From Symbiodinium natans (lineage: Eukaryota; Sar; Dinophyceae; Suessiales; Symbiodiniaceae), in contig CAJNDS010002712.1 in assembly GCA_905221605.1 (NCBI GenBank), forward strand, positions 986,001 to 1,050,000: a DNA stretch of 64,000 nt, in the 5' to 3' direction. The first letter of the stretch is position 1. The number at the start of each line of letters is the position of its first letter. The translations under genes were made by a program, and so were the position numbers. The notes below the pieces were generated by a model, which worked only from the letters and a program-made list of their open reading frames with translations, was not told the origin of the DNA and did not search any database. Of this stretch, positions 11,561 through 20,002 are shown piece after piece.

Positions 11561-11655
11561 CTGCCTTGGAGGACCGAGCTGCCATCAAGCTTCTGATGAC
11601 CCTCCGGGATCAGGCTCAGATCCAGGCTTGGTGGACACCAGCACGGGACCTGTAA
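11561..11655 (+). CDS. Probable terminal host exon
   Basis: Begins after cccgaAG at the end of a telomere-like tract; reads ALEDRAAIKLLMTLRDQAQI then QAWWTPARDL and stops at TAA. Helical, well-composed peptide; unknown protein. Confidence 0.45.
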
Positions 11656-12940
11656 CTTGTGGGGCGTAGGGCTTTGGGATGTTTAGGGTTGTCGTTGGGG
11701 TCATCTGGTGCCAGGGTTTTCGCCGAAGTAGCCACAATGCCCTAACTTTTCAGAATGTCTTCAGGATGGGCATGCTTAGAAGGATGTGATGCAACAAGCA
11801 CTGCCATTTCACATGTGCCCTTCATCCTGCTTGCATGTTACCCAGATGCTGTGATCAGGCTCCCACGGGTACCGCTAGACGAACCCGGTGGGGAACAGGC
11901 CTCAGATGGCAACAGGCTCTCGGTTGTTGGACGGCTTCCGGGTTAGGAGCTTGGGGGTAGCTGTTGCTTCTTGTTGCCTCTCAGCTGCTATTCAGTACCT
12001 GCTTGGCTTTTAATCTCTCTGCCCCCTCTGCTTGCAGCATACAGCCCTGAACCTAAACCCTAAACCCTGAACCTAAACCCTAAACCCCAAACCCTAAATG
12101 TGGCTCAGAGATTGGAAGGTTAGGGGAGGCAAGGTCAGCCGAGCTGGTAGAGTCTGGTCGGGGTCAGAACCTTTGACAGGCAACCTCCCCCTTCTCAGTA
12201 GTAATAAACATAATGGTAATAGTAATAATAATAAGAAGAAAGAGTAATAGTAATAACAATAAGCTTTTGCCGGCATGTGCTGAGGACAGAAGAAGGAAGA
12301 CAAGGAGGAGACAAGGCCCGAGACCGCTTTCTGGGAGAAAGAGGAGTCTTCTTTAGTTGGGAATCAGGGATCTCGATAGAGTTCCTACTATGGTTTGTTT
12401 ATGTCATTCCCAAGAGCCAGCAGCTGGTTGACCCGAGTGTTTGGAGCCTTTCAACATGCTCCCGGCAGGCCACCGGGCGGAAACCTCATCCACAAGGCTG
12501 GGGACTTGCTACTTGGCTGCTCTTGGCAGCCGTCCGCACGAGGAGACGTTTGCGTGACTGCTCTTGACGGTGACATGGCCACAAGTGAACTCGGAATTGT
12601 CTGTATTAATGTGTCTATATGTATCTTTATTCAGTTATGTCTATTTATGCAAAGGTTACCTGTCTTTATACCCATTTGTAAGGACAGTGCGATGCTGCAA
12701 TAAGACTGAGTCTGTTAAACAAGGCTTCAGGCAAACGAGGACTTCATCGTGCACCAATGCAACTGCCTCTTCGATGGATTGGGTACTGTACAAGTGTCCC
12801 TTGGGCATATGTGTAGTTCTCCAAATTAGGATCCCGTTGTGAGCACCTTATACACACACAGATTTTTCCACGCAGATATATATATATATATGGTGCAGCG
12901 TCGCTGCCCCCCCCACCCCCCCACCCATGGTCCCCCCCCC

Positions 12941-12973
<33 letters not shown>

Positions 12974-12981
12974 ATTCTTTC
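11656..12981. other. No firmly supported gene; repeats
   Basis: Contains CCCTAAA-like units (12049-12100), AAT/AAG trinucleotide-like sequence (12200-12262), a possible but weak + frame at 12395-12600, a short (TA)n at 12877-12890 and poly-C (about 12900-12971). Confidence 0.5.
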
Positions 12982-13222
12982 CCCGCCCCGCCCCTCTGTG
13001 GTTTGGGCCCCCCCTGTGGGGTGATGTGGTTGGGGTTTGGGTTTAGGGTTTAGGGTTTAGGGTTTAGGGTTTAGGGTTTAGGGTTTAGGGTTTAGGGTTT
13101 AGGGTTTAGGGTTTAGGGTTTAGGGTTTAGGGTTTAGGGTTTAGGGTTTAGGGTCCGCGCCCCGCCCCCCTGTGGTTTGGGCCCCCCTGTGGGGTGGTGT
13201 GGTTGGGGTTTGGGTTGAGGGT
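12982..13222 (+). repeat. Duplicated GC-rich block flanking a perfect telomeric array
   Basis: A block of about 65 bp (gcccc, ctgtggtttgggc, ctgtggggtg, tgtggttggggtttggg) occurs at 12982-13046 and again at 13158-13222. Between them lies the telomeric array. The copies differ by a few bases. Confidence 0.9.
13042..13153 (+). repeat. Perfect (TTTAGGG)16 telomeric array
   Basis: 112 bp of exactly 16 TTTAGGG units with no mismatch, unlike the degenerate tracts elsewhere. TTTAGGG is the plant-type telomere unit also reported from dinoflagellates. A second short tract (13212-13252) runs directly into the viral island. Confidence 0.97.
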
Positions 13223-13252
13223 TTAGGGTTTGGGGTTTAGGGTTTAGGGTTT

Positions 13253-13652
13253 ACAGCAGGAGGTGTATATATTGACGGGACTTTTGCTTATTCGTCCGAT
13301 TTTACATTAAAAGAAAATATTACAGAAATTGATAGTAAAAAATGTTATGAAATAGTTAAATATGTAAAACAAAAAATTTAATTTTACACATTTGAACGAA
13401 GAGAAAAATAAAGTTAATCATATTGGGTATATAGCGCAGGATGTTGAGAGTGCAATACCACGAGAATGGGAGGGGATTATAACAACAGATAATAAAGGAC
13501 ATAAACGCCTTGATTATTGTAAAACAGCAGTAATAACACACGGAGCATTACAGCATGTGACTAAAGAAGTTGAAGATTTAAAGAAGGAGGTTGAAAAAAT
13601 GAAGGGCGAAACCTCGCCAAAGGCAAAGGCAAAACCAAAAGCAAAAACATAA
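13253..13652 (+). pseudogene. Viral fibre/tail protein fragment: S74 self-cleaving chaperone domain
   Basis: The first frame (13253-13381) carries YSSDFTLKENITEID, matching the S-D...LKENI start of peptidase S74 (endosialidase-type) intramolecular chaperone domains. After TAA the next frame (13374-13652) carries IGYIAQDVE, the hallmark IAQ-V motif, then DYCKTAV and a coiled coil (KEVEDLKKEVEKMKGE) with a Lys/Ala/Pro tail. A one-base indel in the A run at 13371-13376 separates the halves. In known families this domain sits at the C-terminus of trimeric fibres and cleaves itself off. The N-terminal fibre part is missing because the sequence begins at the telomeric repeats. Either a decayed virion-surface gene or a base-calling error in a truncated one. 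Confidence 0.8.
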
Positions 13653-13677
13653 ATAAATAAGATCTAAATACATGTAT

Positions 13678-13887
13678 ATGGGATCTAAATCATCTAAATC
13701 TACTAACAGTGCCAGTGAAAATATGAAACAAATAAAAGAACTAGATATTAATGAAAAAACTAAAACAGATATATTATTATTTAATACTTTAAAAGCTTGT
13801 ATTGAGAGAATAGAAAAATTAGAAGAAACAAAAAGCGATAAAATTATGTATAAGTTACCAGCCACAAATTTATGTTCGTATTCATAA
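13678..13887 (+). CDS. Small viral protein with N-myristoylation-type start
   Basis: 69 residues starting MGSKSSKSTNSASENM; an upstream in-frame ATG at 13672 would add two residues. MGxxxS is the N-myristoyltransferase consensus, so the protein may be membrane-attached. The rest is charged and probably helical (LKACIERIEKLEETK). Codon use is A+T-rich like the rest of the island. Its end converges on the ATPase gene 30 bp away. No homologue recognised. Confidence 0.6.
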   Translation: MGSKSSKSTNSASENMKQIKELDINEKTKTDILLFNTLKACIERIEKLEETKSDKIMYKLPATNLCSYS

Positions 13888-13917
13888 ATTTCATAATATT
13901 ATCATGAAATAGAATTA

Positions 13918-14691
13918 TTAGTCATCGCCTTCATCAATACTAAATACATGTTGAAAATTAATATAAAACATTTTATTAATATCTTTACTATTCATATTTA
14001 TATAAAAGAATGAATAAGGAGCATAATTAACCGCTTTTTGGTACATTTCGTATAACTGTTTTTTTTTTATCAACTAAGGCGCTATTTTCGTCAATGAATG
14101 CTTGAACTTCTGCCATATTTTTTAAGCTAACAATATACATCGATGACGCATTTAACCTAATAATTGGTGCAGTAGATGAATACTTTTGTAATGATAGAAT
14201 ACAACTAATCGCTTGATGTCGTCCTCTTGTAAATAACCCGTGTAGCATATTAGAATATCTAATGAGTTTTTGATCGTCGCTGTGGTCGTCTATTACAATA
14301 CAAATACTGAATAACTGCTTTTGTTCATTTTTTCTTTTGATATTCAATAACTTTCTTTTGACGATCTAATATTTTTGTAGATCCGATGGATTAAATCCCT
14401 CGAAATACAAATCTTCTTTTGTGTCATCCACATTCATTACTTCCTTTTGATATTCTTAACTTCATAAAAAGCAGGGTCTGAATTGACACTAGGTGAGAAA
14501 ATATATAACCTCTCGAATGATCCACGACAAATAGTTAATAAAAGGTTTTGAATTAGAACTGTTTTGCCACCCGTAGAACTGGCAACAACTATTGAACGAC
14601 ACGGCAGAGACGGCACCATGCCATATTTACTTTGTTTATACTTGTATTCAGGAATATTTATTGGTTTTATTTCTGGAATATTAGACATCAT
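13918..14691 (-). pseudogene. Viral genome-packaging ATPase (A32/FtsK-HerA type), four frameshifts
   Basis: Reading from 14691 down: a proline-rich start, Walker A (ASSTGGKT, 14560-14583) preceded by PCRSIVV, then FERLYIFSPSVNSDPAFYEV; further on Walker B (CIVIDDHSDD), the RGRH motif, and a C-terminal part with PYSFFYIN and MFYINFQHVFSIDE ending at TAA 13918-13920. This order is that of the ATPases that pump DNA into capsids in nucleocytoplasmic large DNA viruses, polinton-like viruses and virophages. Total length (about 258 codons) fits the family. Breaks lie near 14445-14455, 14372-14376, 14328-14333 (six T) and 14059-14068 (ten T), all in or near A/T runs. All motifs survive in some frame, so decay is recent or the breaks are sequence errors. 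Confidence 0.88.
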
Positions 14692-14727
14692 TAATAATAC
14701 AGAGAAAAATTATATCGTTATTAATAT

Positions 14728-14847
14728 ATGGAGAAAAATTTAGATGAAATAATAAAAACACCAAGATATAGAATGTGTTGTCATAGTTTGTTAGAATTCT
14801 TGAAAGCAGTTTGTTATTATTGTAAAAATGTTAAAAAATCTAAATAG
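14728..14847 (+). CDS. Tiny viral ORF, 39 aa, Cys-containing
   Basis: ATG to TAG, residues such as RYRMCCHSLLEFLKAVCYYC. Divergent from the ATPase with a 36-bp A+T-rich gap. Expression unknown. Confidence 0.35.
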   Translation: MEKNLDEIIKTPRYRMCCHSLLEFLKAVCYYCKNVKKSK

Positions 14848-14882
14848 TATAAAAGGAAGATACAAAAGATGAAGGGATACAT

Positions 14883-15230
14883 GTGAATAAAGATGGTATT
14901 AATTGTTTATTTTGTAGATGTAAGAGAAATACATATCATAAAGAAAGTATAACAACTGCTGAAAATAATAGAGCAGTTGTTAATGTTGTTGAGAATCGGA
15001 GTAGTATTATGTTTGGTAAAGGTAGGAATATATCGCCTGACGATGGAATATTTAAAACAGATGCCACACCACAAATGGGAGGCGTTGAACTATGTAGCAC
15101 AGGATGGAATGAAAACAGGAAAATAACACCTGAAGAATGCGAAGAACGACTTGATAAAATTGAAGAAGATGTTGAAAGGATTGATAAAGATGTTAACAAT
15201 TTAAAACAAAATTTAAATATTTTGGATTAA
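14883..15230 (+). CDS. Viral hypothetical protein, CxC motif and C-terminal coiled coil
   Basis: 116 codons from a GTG; no ATG in frame until 15009, so the true start may be lost or shifted (an ATG at 14869 in another frame stops after five codons). Has CLFCRCKR near the start and a heptad-like tail (EERLDKIEEDVERIDKDVNN). Not recognised. Confidence 0.5.
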   Translation: MNKDGINCLFCRCKRNTYHKESITTAENNRAVVNVVENRSSIMFGKGRNISPDDGIFKTDATPQMGGVELCSTGWNENRKITPEECEERLDKIEEDVERIDKDVNNLKQNLNILD

Positions 15231-15257
15231 TATTTAAGAATTATTTTATATATAATA

Positions 15258-15356
15258 ATGACAGTGTATAGTATAGTCTTTGTGAAACAGGAACAGGAAC
15301 AATTGCCCCTTGTCTGGAAAAAATCAGTGCCCATGCCCCATGCATTGATTAGATGA
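15258..15356 (+). pseudogene. Truncated viral ORF running into a G+C-richer insert
   Basis: ATG follows a TATA-like run (tatataataatg). The first ten or so codons (MTVYSIVFVKQ) have island composition; from about 15285 the sequence turns G+C-richer and the frame stops at TGA 15354. Looks like a viral gene start cut by an insertion. Confidence 0.4.
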
Positions 15357-15425
15357 ATGCAGGGAAAAAAGGGGGGGGGGGGGGTACGGCGATACATTCA
15401 ATAGCAGTTCAGAAGCAAGTGTGTA
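15285..15425. other. G+C-richer insert with poly-G inside the viral island
   Basis: About 140 bp of host-like composition with a run of 15 G (about 15370-15384). Viral A+T-rich sequence resumes at about 15425. Confidence 0.5.
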
Positions 15426-15476
15426 ATTCGTTTGGAGATTGAGTTTATAATAATTATTATAAAATCAATCATTTAT

Positions 15477-15734
15477 ATGACAATATATGTTGACAAAATC
15501 ATCGTATCGTTTGATATAAGCAATACGGGAGAGTGTGAATGTGAAATGAGTGATATAAGATACTGTCCTAAGTGTAAGTTATACAAAGATATAAAAATGC
15601 TTAAAAGTTTAAATACAAATGTTGATTATAATAAATTGTGTCGCGAATGCCTCGCGAGGCAGCTGCCGATGCGTCGCAGATGCCTTAACATAATGAATGG
15701 AAACAAGACAAAATCTACTCTTTATAATGATTAA
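15477..15734 (+). CDS. Small viral zinc-binding-like protein
   Basis: 85 residues from the in-frame ATG at 15477; a TTG 45 bp upstream is a less likely start. Contains CPKCK and, 25 residues later, CREC, a CxxC...CxxC pair typical of small zinc ribbons found in many large DNA viruses. Starts MTIYVDKIIVSFDISNTGEC. Possible nucleic-acid or protein binder; exact family unknown. Confidence 0.6.
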   Translation: MTIYVDKIIVSFDISNTGECECEMSDIRYCPKCKLYKDIKMLKSLNTNVDYNKLCRECLARQLPMRRRCLNIMNGNKTKSTLYND

Positions 15735-15791
15735 AAAACGCATTTCAAAAAACTTTTTAAGAGTTTGTAATCTAAAGCTTTTTATATAGTT

Positions 15792-15929
15792 ATGAGTGAT
15801 GTAGATGATGATGTTAAAGTGAAGGCAACAAGATTTCAAAAGATTTTAGATAAGTTGGAACTGATTGAACAAGCAGTAAATCAGCTACATGAAGAGAAAC
15901 CTAAACAAGTTAAAAAAACTAATGGATAA
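15792..15929 (+). CDS. Small viral coiled-coil protein, 45 aa
   Basis: ATG to TAA; starts MSDVDDDVKVKATRFQ and continues KILDKLELIEQAVNQLHEEK, a likely amphipathic helix. Overlaps the next ORF by 8 bp in another frame, typical of compact viral gene order. Confidence 0.5.
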   Translation: MSDVDDDVKVKATRFQKILDKLELIEQAVNQLHEEKPKQVKKTNG

Positions 15930-16062
15930 AGATAGTGATATTTATATGAATAAGAGAAATGTTTATGTTAATAAACTAGATAACAAGGAGATTAAGTTTC
16001 CAAAGAAAGAGACATTAGAACATTATGAGATTAAGTTTGACGACCAAGAGAGAGCGTATTAA
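15922..16062 (+). CDS. Small viral hypothetical protein, 46 aa
   Basis: ATG to TAA; charged peptide (MDKDSDIYMNKRNVYVNKLD). Overlaps the upstream ORF. Unknown function. Confidence 0.45.
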   Translation: MDKDSDIYMNKRNVYVNKLDNKEIKFPKKETLEHYEIKFDDQERAY

Positions 16063-16123
16063 AGTAATTCTGTATTTACAAAAACCATTTAAAGAAATAT
16101 TATATATATATATATATTAGATC

Positions 16124-16414
16124 ATGATTTCCGACCATGATATTAACCCATCGAAAGATAAGAAAGACCCAGCAATGTTGAAGAAAATTAACGAATATTT
16201 AAACTTAACCAAAGATGAAGTTATGAACGCTTTAACCCAGGTACGATACATTGAGGACAGATGTACTGTTATGACTTATGTAAGAAATGGGAAAGTGATT
16301 GTTGAAATTGCAGATCAAAGAACATTAGACATTATGAGACGAGAGGAGGAGAGAGACAAAGAAAACAAAGAACCAAAAGGAATGGCAACACTTTATACTA
16401 TAATGAACGGATAA
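16124..16414 (+). CDS. Viral hypothetical protein, 96 aa
   Basis: ATG to TAA, A+T-rich codons, starts MISDHDINPSKDKKDPAMLK. Hydrophilic with a short strand-rich middle (DRCTVMTYVRNGKVIVEIAD) and a charged tail. Preceded by a (TA)8-type run at 16101-16117 that may serve as a promoter. Last intact ORF of the island. Confidence 0.6.
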   Translation: MISDHDINPSKDKKDPAMLKKINEYLNLTKDEVMNALTQVRYIEDRCTVMTYVRNGKVIVEIADQRTLDIMRREEERDKENKEPKGMATLYTIMNG

Positions 16415-16515
16415 GCGTAAATAGCATTTCACTAATTAGTTTTAGTAAAATCCTGTGTTGTAGCAGTTCCAAGTTCAGGGTTATAATCTTTTGGGGATTT
16501 TTCTATTAGGGTCTT

Positions 16516-17056
16516 ACCCCACACCTCATGTCAGGATATTGGTTATAGAATGGTTGAGGGTAGGATTTGTTTAGGTGCTTTGGGTTTTGGGTTGTGTTTT
16601 GGATTATTGTATTGGGTTTGGTAGGTTGCTTTGTTTCGGGATTGTTGTATTGATTGTTGGGAGGTGCTTGGTTTTTCTGCGGGATTTAAGGGTTGAAATG
16701 TTAGGCGGGTCGAGAAATGGGGTGAAAGCGTAGGGGGAAGTATAGGATGTGAGGTGTGGGGTAAGGTCGGTTGGTGTTTTTCTTGCTTTGGGGTTTGGTG
16801 TTGAGTTGGGGAGTGCTTTGTGTTTTGGTGTTTTGGAGGGTTGAGGTGCGGGGGAAGGGAGGTTCTTTTGATTTTGTTTTTTGCTTTGGGACTTGTGTTG
16901 AGTTTGTAGGTGCTTTGTGTTTTGGTTTGTGCTTTGGGTTTTGGCGAGGTTGTGTTGTTTTGCTTGTGATATGGGTTTTGGCGAGGTTGATTTGGCAGGC
17001 GGGTTGAGAATTGAGGTGAAAGTATAGGGGGGAGTATAGGGTATGAGGTGTGGGGT
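16516..17056. repeat. G+T-rich segment with exact 14-bp inverted ends
   Basis: ACCCCACACCTCAT at 16516-16529 is the exact reverse complement of 17043-17056. The interior is strongly G+T on the + strand, and a related unit (gtgaaag, gggg, agtata, gaggtgtggggt) occurs at 16711-16762 and 17012-17056. The 168-codon minus-strand ORF here is Pro/Thr/Lys/Asn-biased and mirrors this composition; I do not call it a gene. Confidence 0.6.
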
Positions 17057-17207
17057 TAGCCTCTGCTTGCTAAAGGAACCCTGTTTTGGAGAACTGCCCA
17101 TATGGGCCACTAGCTCCCGGTATCGGTTCTTCAGATGAATTGGTTGACTCTAAGCAAGCTGAACAGGGAGTTTAAGGTTGAGGGTTGAGGGTTTTTTTTC
17201 TCCGAAG

Positions 17208-17250
17208 GCTGCGGAACCCACGGGTGCTGAAACGTCAGAGTCGACCACGG
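17208..17250 (+). CDS. Host exon, Ser/Thr/Glu-rich, GTAAGT donor
   Basis: Acceptor ttttttttctccgaag and a perfect GTAAGT donor at 17251. Reads AAEPTGAETSESTT and ends in phase 1, fitting the next exon. Confidence 0.55.
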
Positions 17251-17307
17251 GTAAGTTAAGGATCCAGATGCCGTTGAACAGTTTTTCCTGAGGTGTGTAC
17301 TCGGGAG

Positions 17308-17380
17308 GGGCTCAGGGCGTCGCCGAAGCTGTCTTCAAAGAGTACCCCGATGCAGACGTTTACCGATGCTTGGCCTACTC
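17308..17380 (+). CDS. Host exon, possible macro-domain-like piece
   Basis: Joined to the previous exon by a 57-bp GT-AG intron in matching phase. Reads GAQGVAEAVFKEYPDADVYR; donor candidate GTAGAG at 17381. The G-GVA-A-F--YP-A--Y pattern recalls the early part of macro (ADP-ribose-binding) domains, but the exon is too short to be sure. Confidence 0.45.
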
Positions 17381-17491
17381 GTAGAGAGTTCAGCTTGTCT
17401 CAAGCACCTTGGGCCGATCTCTTTCCGTACTTGCAAGCACTTGCAATATGCTTGCCTGTTCTTCTCCCCTTGCTGGCTCTGCTCCTGTGAG

Positions 17492-17600
17492 CATGCCGCG
17501 GCGAGCACGAACGCGTGTGCCCTTCCGCGGCGGCTGGCTCAAAGGCAACGGGGCATCATGCAAATCTTGGTTCAAAAGATGGAGGTGTTCAAGTCATGGA
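17492..17600 (+). CDS. Possible host exon, frame uncertain
   Basis: After ctcctgtgag; two frames are open, HAAASTNACALPRRLAQRQR... and MPRRARTRVPFRGGWLKGN. The second is in phase with the upstream exon; the first has the better composition. Confidence 0.3.
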
Positions 17601-17767
17601 AGCATACTGAATACTTAGAGAGTTCTTGGAGCTGTTGGGTAGTTCAGTTCATTGATGTTGCTCAAGCGTCGGGAGCCCGCATACCTCGTGCTCAGCCCCA
17701 GAGACCCTAATCTTCCTGACCCTGCTTAGCCACACCCTGAACACCAAGCAGTAAACTGTTTGAGCAG

Positions 17768-18029
17768 TCAAGGCTCCTTCAGCCCACCCATTGCCGAACC
17801 ACCGTCACACCACCTCACACCCACTCGCGCACCCTTGACGAAGAGACCGTTCAGCCCACAACTTCCCGAGACATCGCGTGGCCCTGCCATGTCCACGTCT
17901 CTGCCTGGCTCTTCCCAGGGCTCGAGGCAGTGGGTCCTGGAGCAATTGGGCGTAGGGATGAAAGCATCGGCTGTGGACTGCTTGCAGAGACCCAATGCGG
18001 AAGGTGCCTTCAACCTACTTCGTCGCTGA
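17768..18029 (+). CDS. Probable terminal host exon
   Basis: Begins after tttgagcag; Pro/Ser-rich linker, then SRQWVLEQLGVGMKASAVDC and a TGA after NAEGAFNLLRR. Probably the 3' end of the locus starting at 17.2 kb. Unknown protein. Confidence 0.45.
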
Positions 18030-18426
18030 TGACTGAGCCATTCCCTGCCGCCCGTCCTGAATCTAGTCTGAACCCTGAACCCTAAAACCTAAGCATCCCT
18101 ACAGCGATTAAACCCTACAACCCAAACCATGAGCTAGCCCATGTACGGCGAGGGCTCGAGCCAGAAAAATCCCAGAAGCAAAGCACCGGCGAAAGGCAAT
18201 AGGCGAACGAAAAGACACAAGTAGCGACACAATGTTTCATGATGGGTGGCAACGGCGTCCACAAAACCATTGCCCCGTGCTCCACTCCTTGCAGGGTTTA
18301 GGATTAGGGCAGTGAGGGCCTAGTTGAGGGTTCTGTGCCCAGTGCAGCGCCACGGGGAAACGGCGCAAAACCGGACATTCATCCCACCTGTGATGCAATG
18401 TTTGTGTTTTTGCTGGACCCGGAGGC

Positions 18427-18696
18427 ATGCGCACAGCAGCAGGGGGACGGCAGCTGGTATATCGTGACGTGCACATCGTGTATTCAGTTAGGCTACAGTT
18501 GCTTCTGTACGCTCACCATGCTACGATAGCCCTCAACACAGTAACGCAGGACTCTCTTGAGACAGTGCTCTGTGAGGACGTGCCCGAACCAGATGCCGCA
18601 GCCAAGACTGGCATTCTGCCGCACTTCAGCGGCACGGGGATATTTGGCGAATTTGTTTTCAACTTTTCTGGGGCTTCTGGCTGCCGAGCAGGCTGA
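18427..18696 (+). CDS. Probable host exon, unknown
   Basis: Open frame with QLVYRDVHIVYSVRLQLLLY, TVTQDSLETVLCEDVPEPDA and TGILPHFSGTGIFGEF to TGA. Good composition; 5' border unclear. Confidence 0.45.
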   Translation: MRTAAGGRQLVYRDVHIVYSVRLQLLLYAHHATIALNTVTQDSLETVLCEDVPEPDAAAKTGILPHFSGTGIFGEFVFNFSGASGCRAG

Positions 18697-19025
18697 ATAC
18701 TCGAATCCCCCCTACGGCACAAGAAACGGCGCTTGTCGTCCGCTCAAAGTTGTGCCATTCGGCCTCGTAGAAGCAAGCATGCTTAATTACAATAGCAAGA
18801 GAACTCGGAGAAGGAGGGTATTTCAGTATTGAGAATAAGAGCACAACAGTTCGTGCAACAGAGGAACCGGCCGCTCTCCACGGCACAGCTCCAGAGATAC
18901 ATCGAGCGGGCGGGGCCCTTGGGGTATTAAATCCCATGTAAGGGGGGTCTCTCTGAGGTTTGGCGGCTTGTGATGCACGGGGCTGACGACCGTTATACGC
19001 ACTCCTAAACCCCTGTTAACTACAG

Positions 19026-19229
19026 CGACGCATTAGTTCTCATGATTTGCCAAACGAGTTCGTTTAGTTTGACATGCTGGTGGATGTCCCGACTGCCTCT
19101 GCCAGGCTGCTTACAGTCGAGGCGACGAGGCCAGTCTATCGCCACAGGGTTTCAAGTCACGGTTGCGTTGAGTCGGAGGCACTGTTTTGTCAAACGAAAG
19201 GGCATCGTGCTACTGTCCGGCTTTCTTGA
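19026..19229 (+). CDS. Probable host exon with an in-frame TAG
   Basis: From actacag the frame reads RRISSHDLPNEFV, TAG (19065-19067), FDMLVDVPTASARLLTVEAT and on to TGA. Either the exon starts after the cgtttag, which is a usable acceptor, or the upstream part was coding and is interrupted. Confidence 0.42.
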
Positions 19230-19585
19230 CTGAGTCGTTCCTACCCGGGTTTTGTCGCCCGCTACTAAATTCCTGTGTTGCCATCTCATCCCCAAGCAAA
19301 GTCATCCTCACAGACCGTCCGGGCCCATGCCAGCAAAAGAGTCATCACGATGACCATTCATTGGGTCCATTGAGGGTGGCCCCAGTCAACTAGCCGCTAG
19401 CCAGCACAAAAAGCAATCAGCAGCTGCAAGATTTGCAGTGGCGAAGTAGAAGGCACACATTCAAAATACACCTCCTCTCGCACAGGACCTACCTCCTCTG
19501 CAACCACCCATACAGTCGAGAGTGGAGTTGCACCAGGCAAGGAAGACTTCAGAGTTCGAGACTTGTAGTTTGTGTTCTTGCATAG

Positions 19586-19716
19586 ACATCGAGGGATCCA
19601 GTGCTCAGACCTGGCCGCGCTCGCCGGCTCGCATTAAACCTCTGAGCAGCGACGAGTCGCAGGACGTGCTGTCCGAGCAGGAAGTCCTCGAGTTGCTGGC
19701 AGCTGCCTGGCCTTGA
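19586..19716 (+). CDS. Probable terminal host exon
   Basis: After tgcatag; reads IEGSSAQTWPRSPARIKPL then SSDESQDVLSEQEVLELLAA, TGA. Acidic Ser-rich tail. Unknown protein. Confidence 0.45.
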
Positions 19717-20002
19717 CTTCTACTGGGGAATTGCTCGAATGCTCTGTTGAGGCACTTTCGGATGCTCGGAACTGTGTCGGAAGCCTCAGTCAGTGTCAAC
19801 AGTGTCAACCATTGTAATTCCCAAGCCCTGGAAGCCAGTACAGTAGCACGCCACAAGGTTTGTGACGGTCGCGCGGCTCGAAAAAACCCATCCCATGCAG
19901 AGCAAGTTTCAAGAAGCCCGCACCTTTTTAGTGAATGTGGCCTCCAGACCTTAACCCCTTCTGTGACAAGTCGAGTTCTTCTCTCCCAGGCATCCCCAGA
20001 AG

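Larger units (their letters stand above)
13253..16440. mobile_element. Endogenous viral element (polinton-like/NCLDV-like fragment)
   Basis: Abrupt fall in G+C from both flanks, dense small ORFs on both strands without introns, and two recognisable viral genes (packaging ATPase and S74 chaperone domain). No capsid protein, DNA polymerase or integrase is present, so this is a fragment. Left edge at the telomeric tract; right edge between about 16415 and 16515. The lineage cannot be fixed from these genes alone. Confidence 0.8.

Noticed and set aside
16604-17110. 168-codon minus-strand ORF rich in Pro, Thr, Lys, Asn
   Set aside because: Composition follows the G+T-rich repeat segment; no folded domain or exon border.
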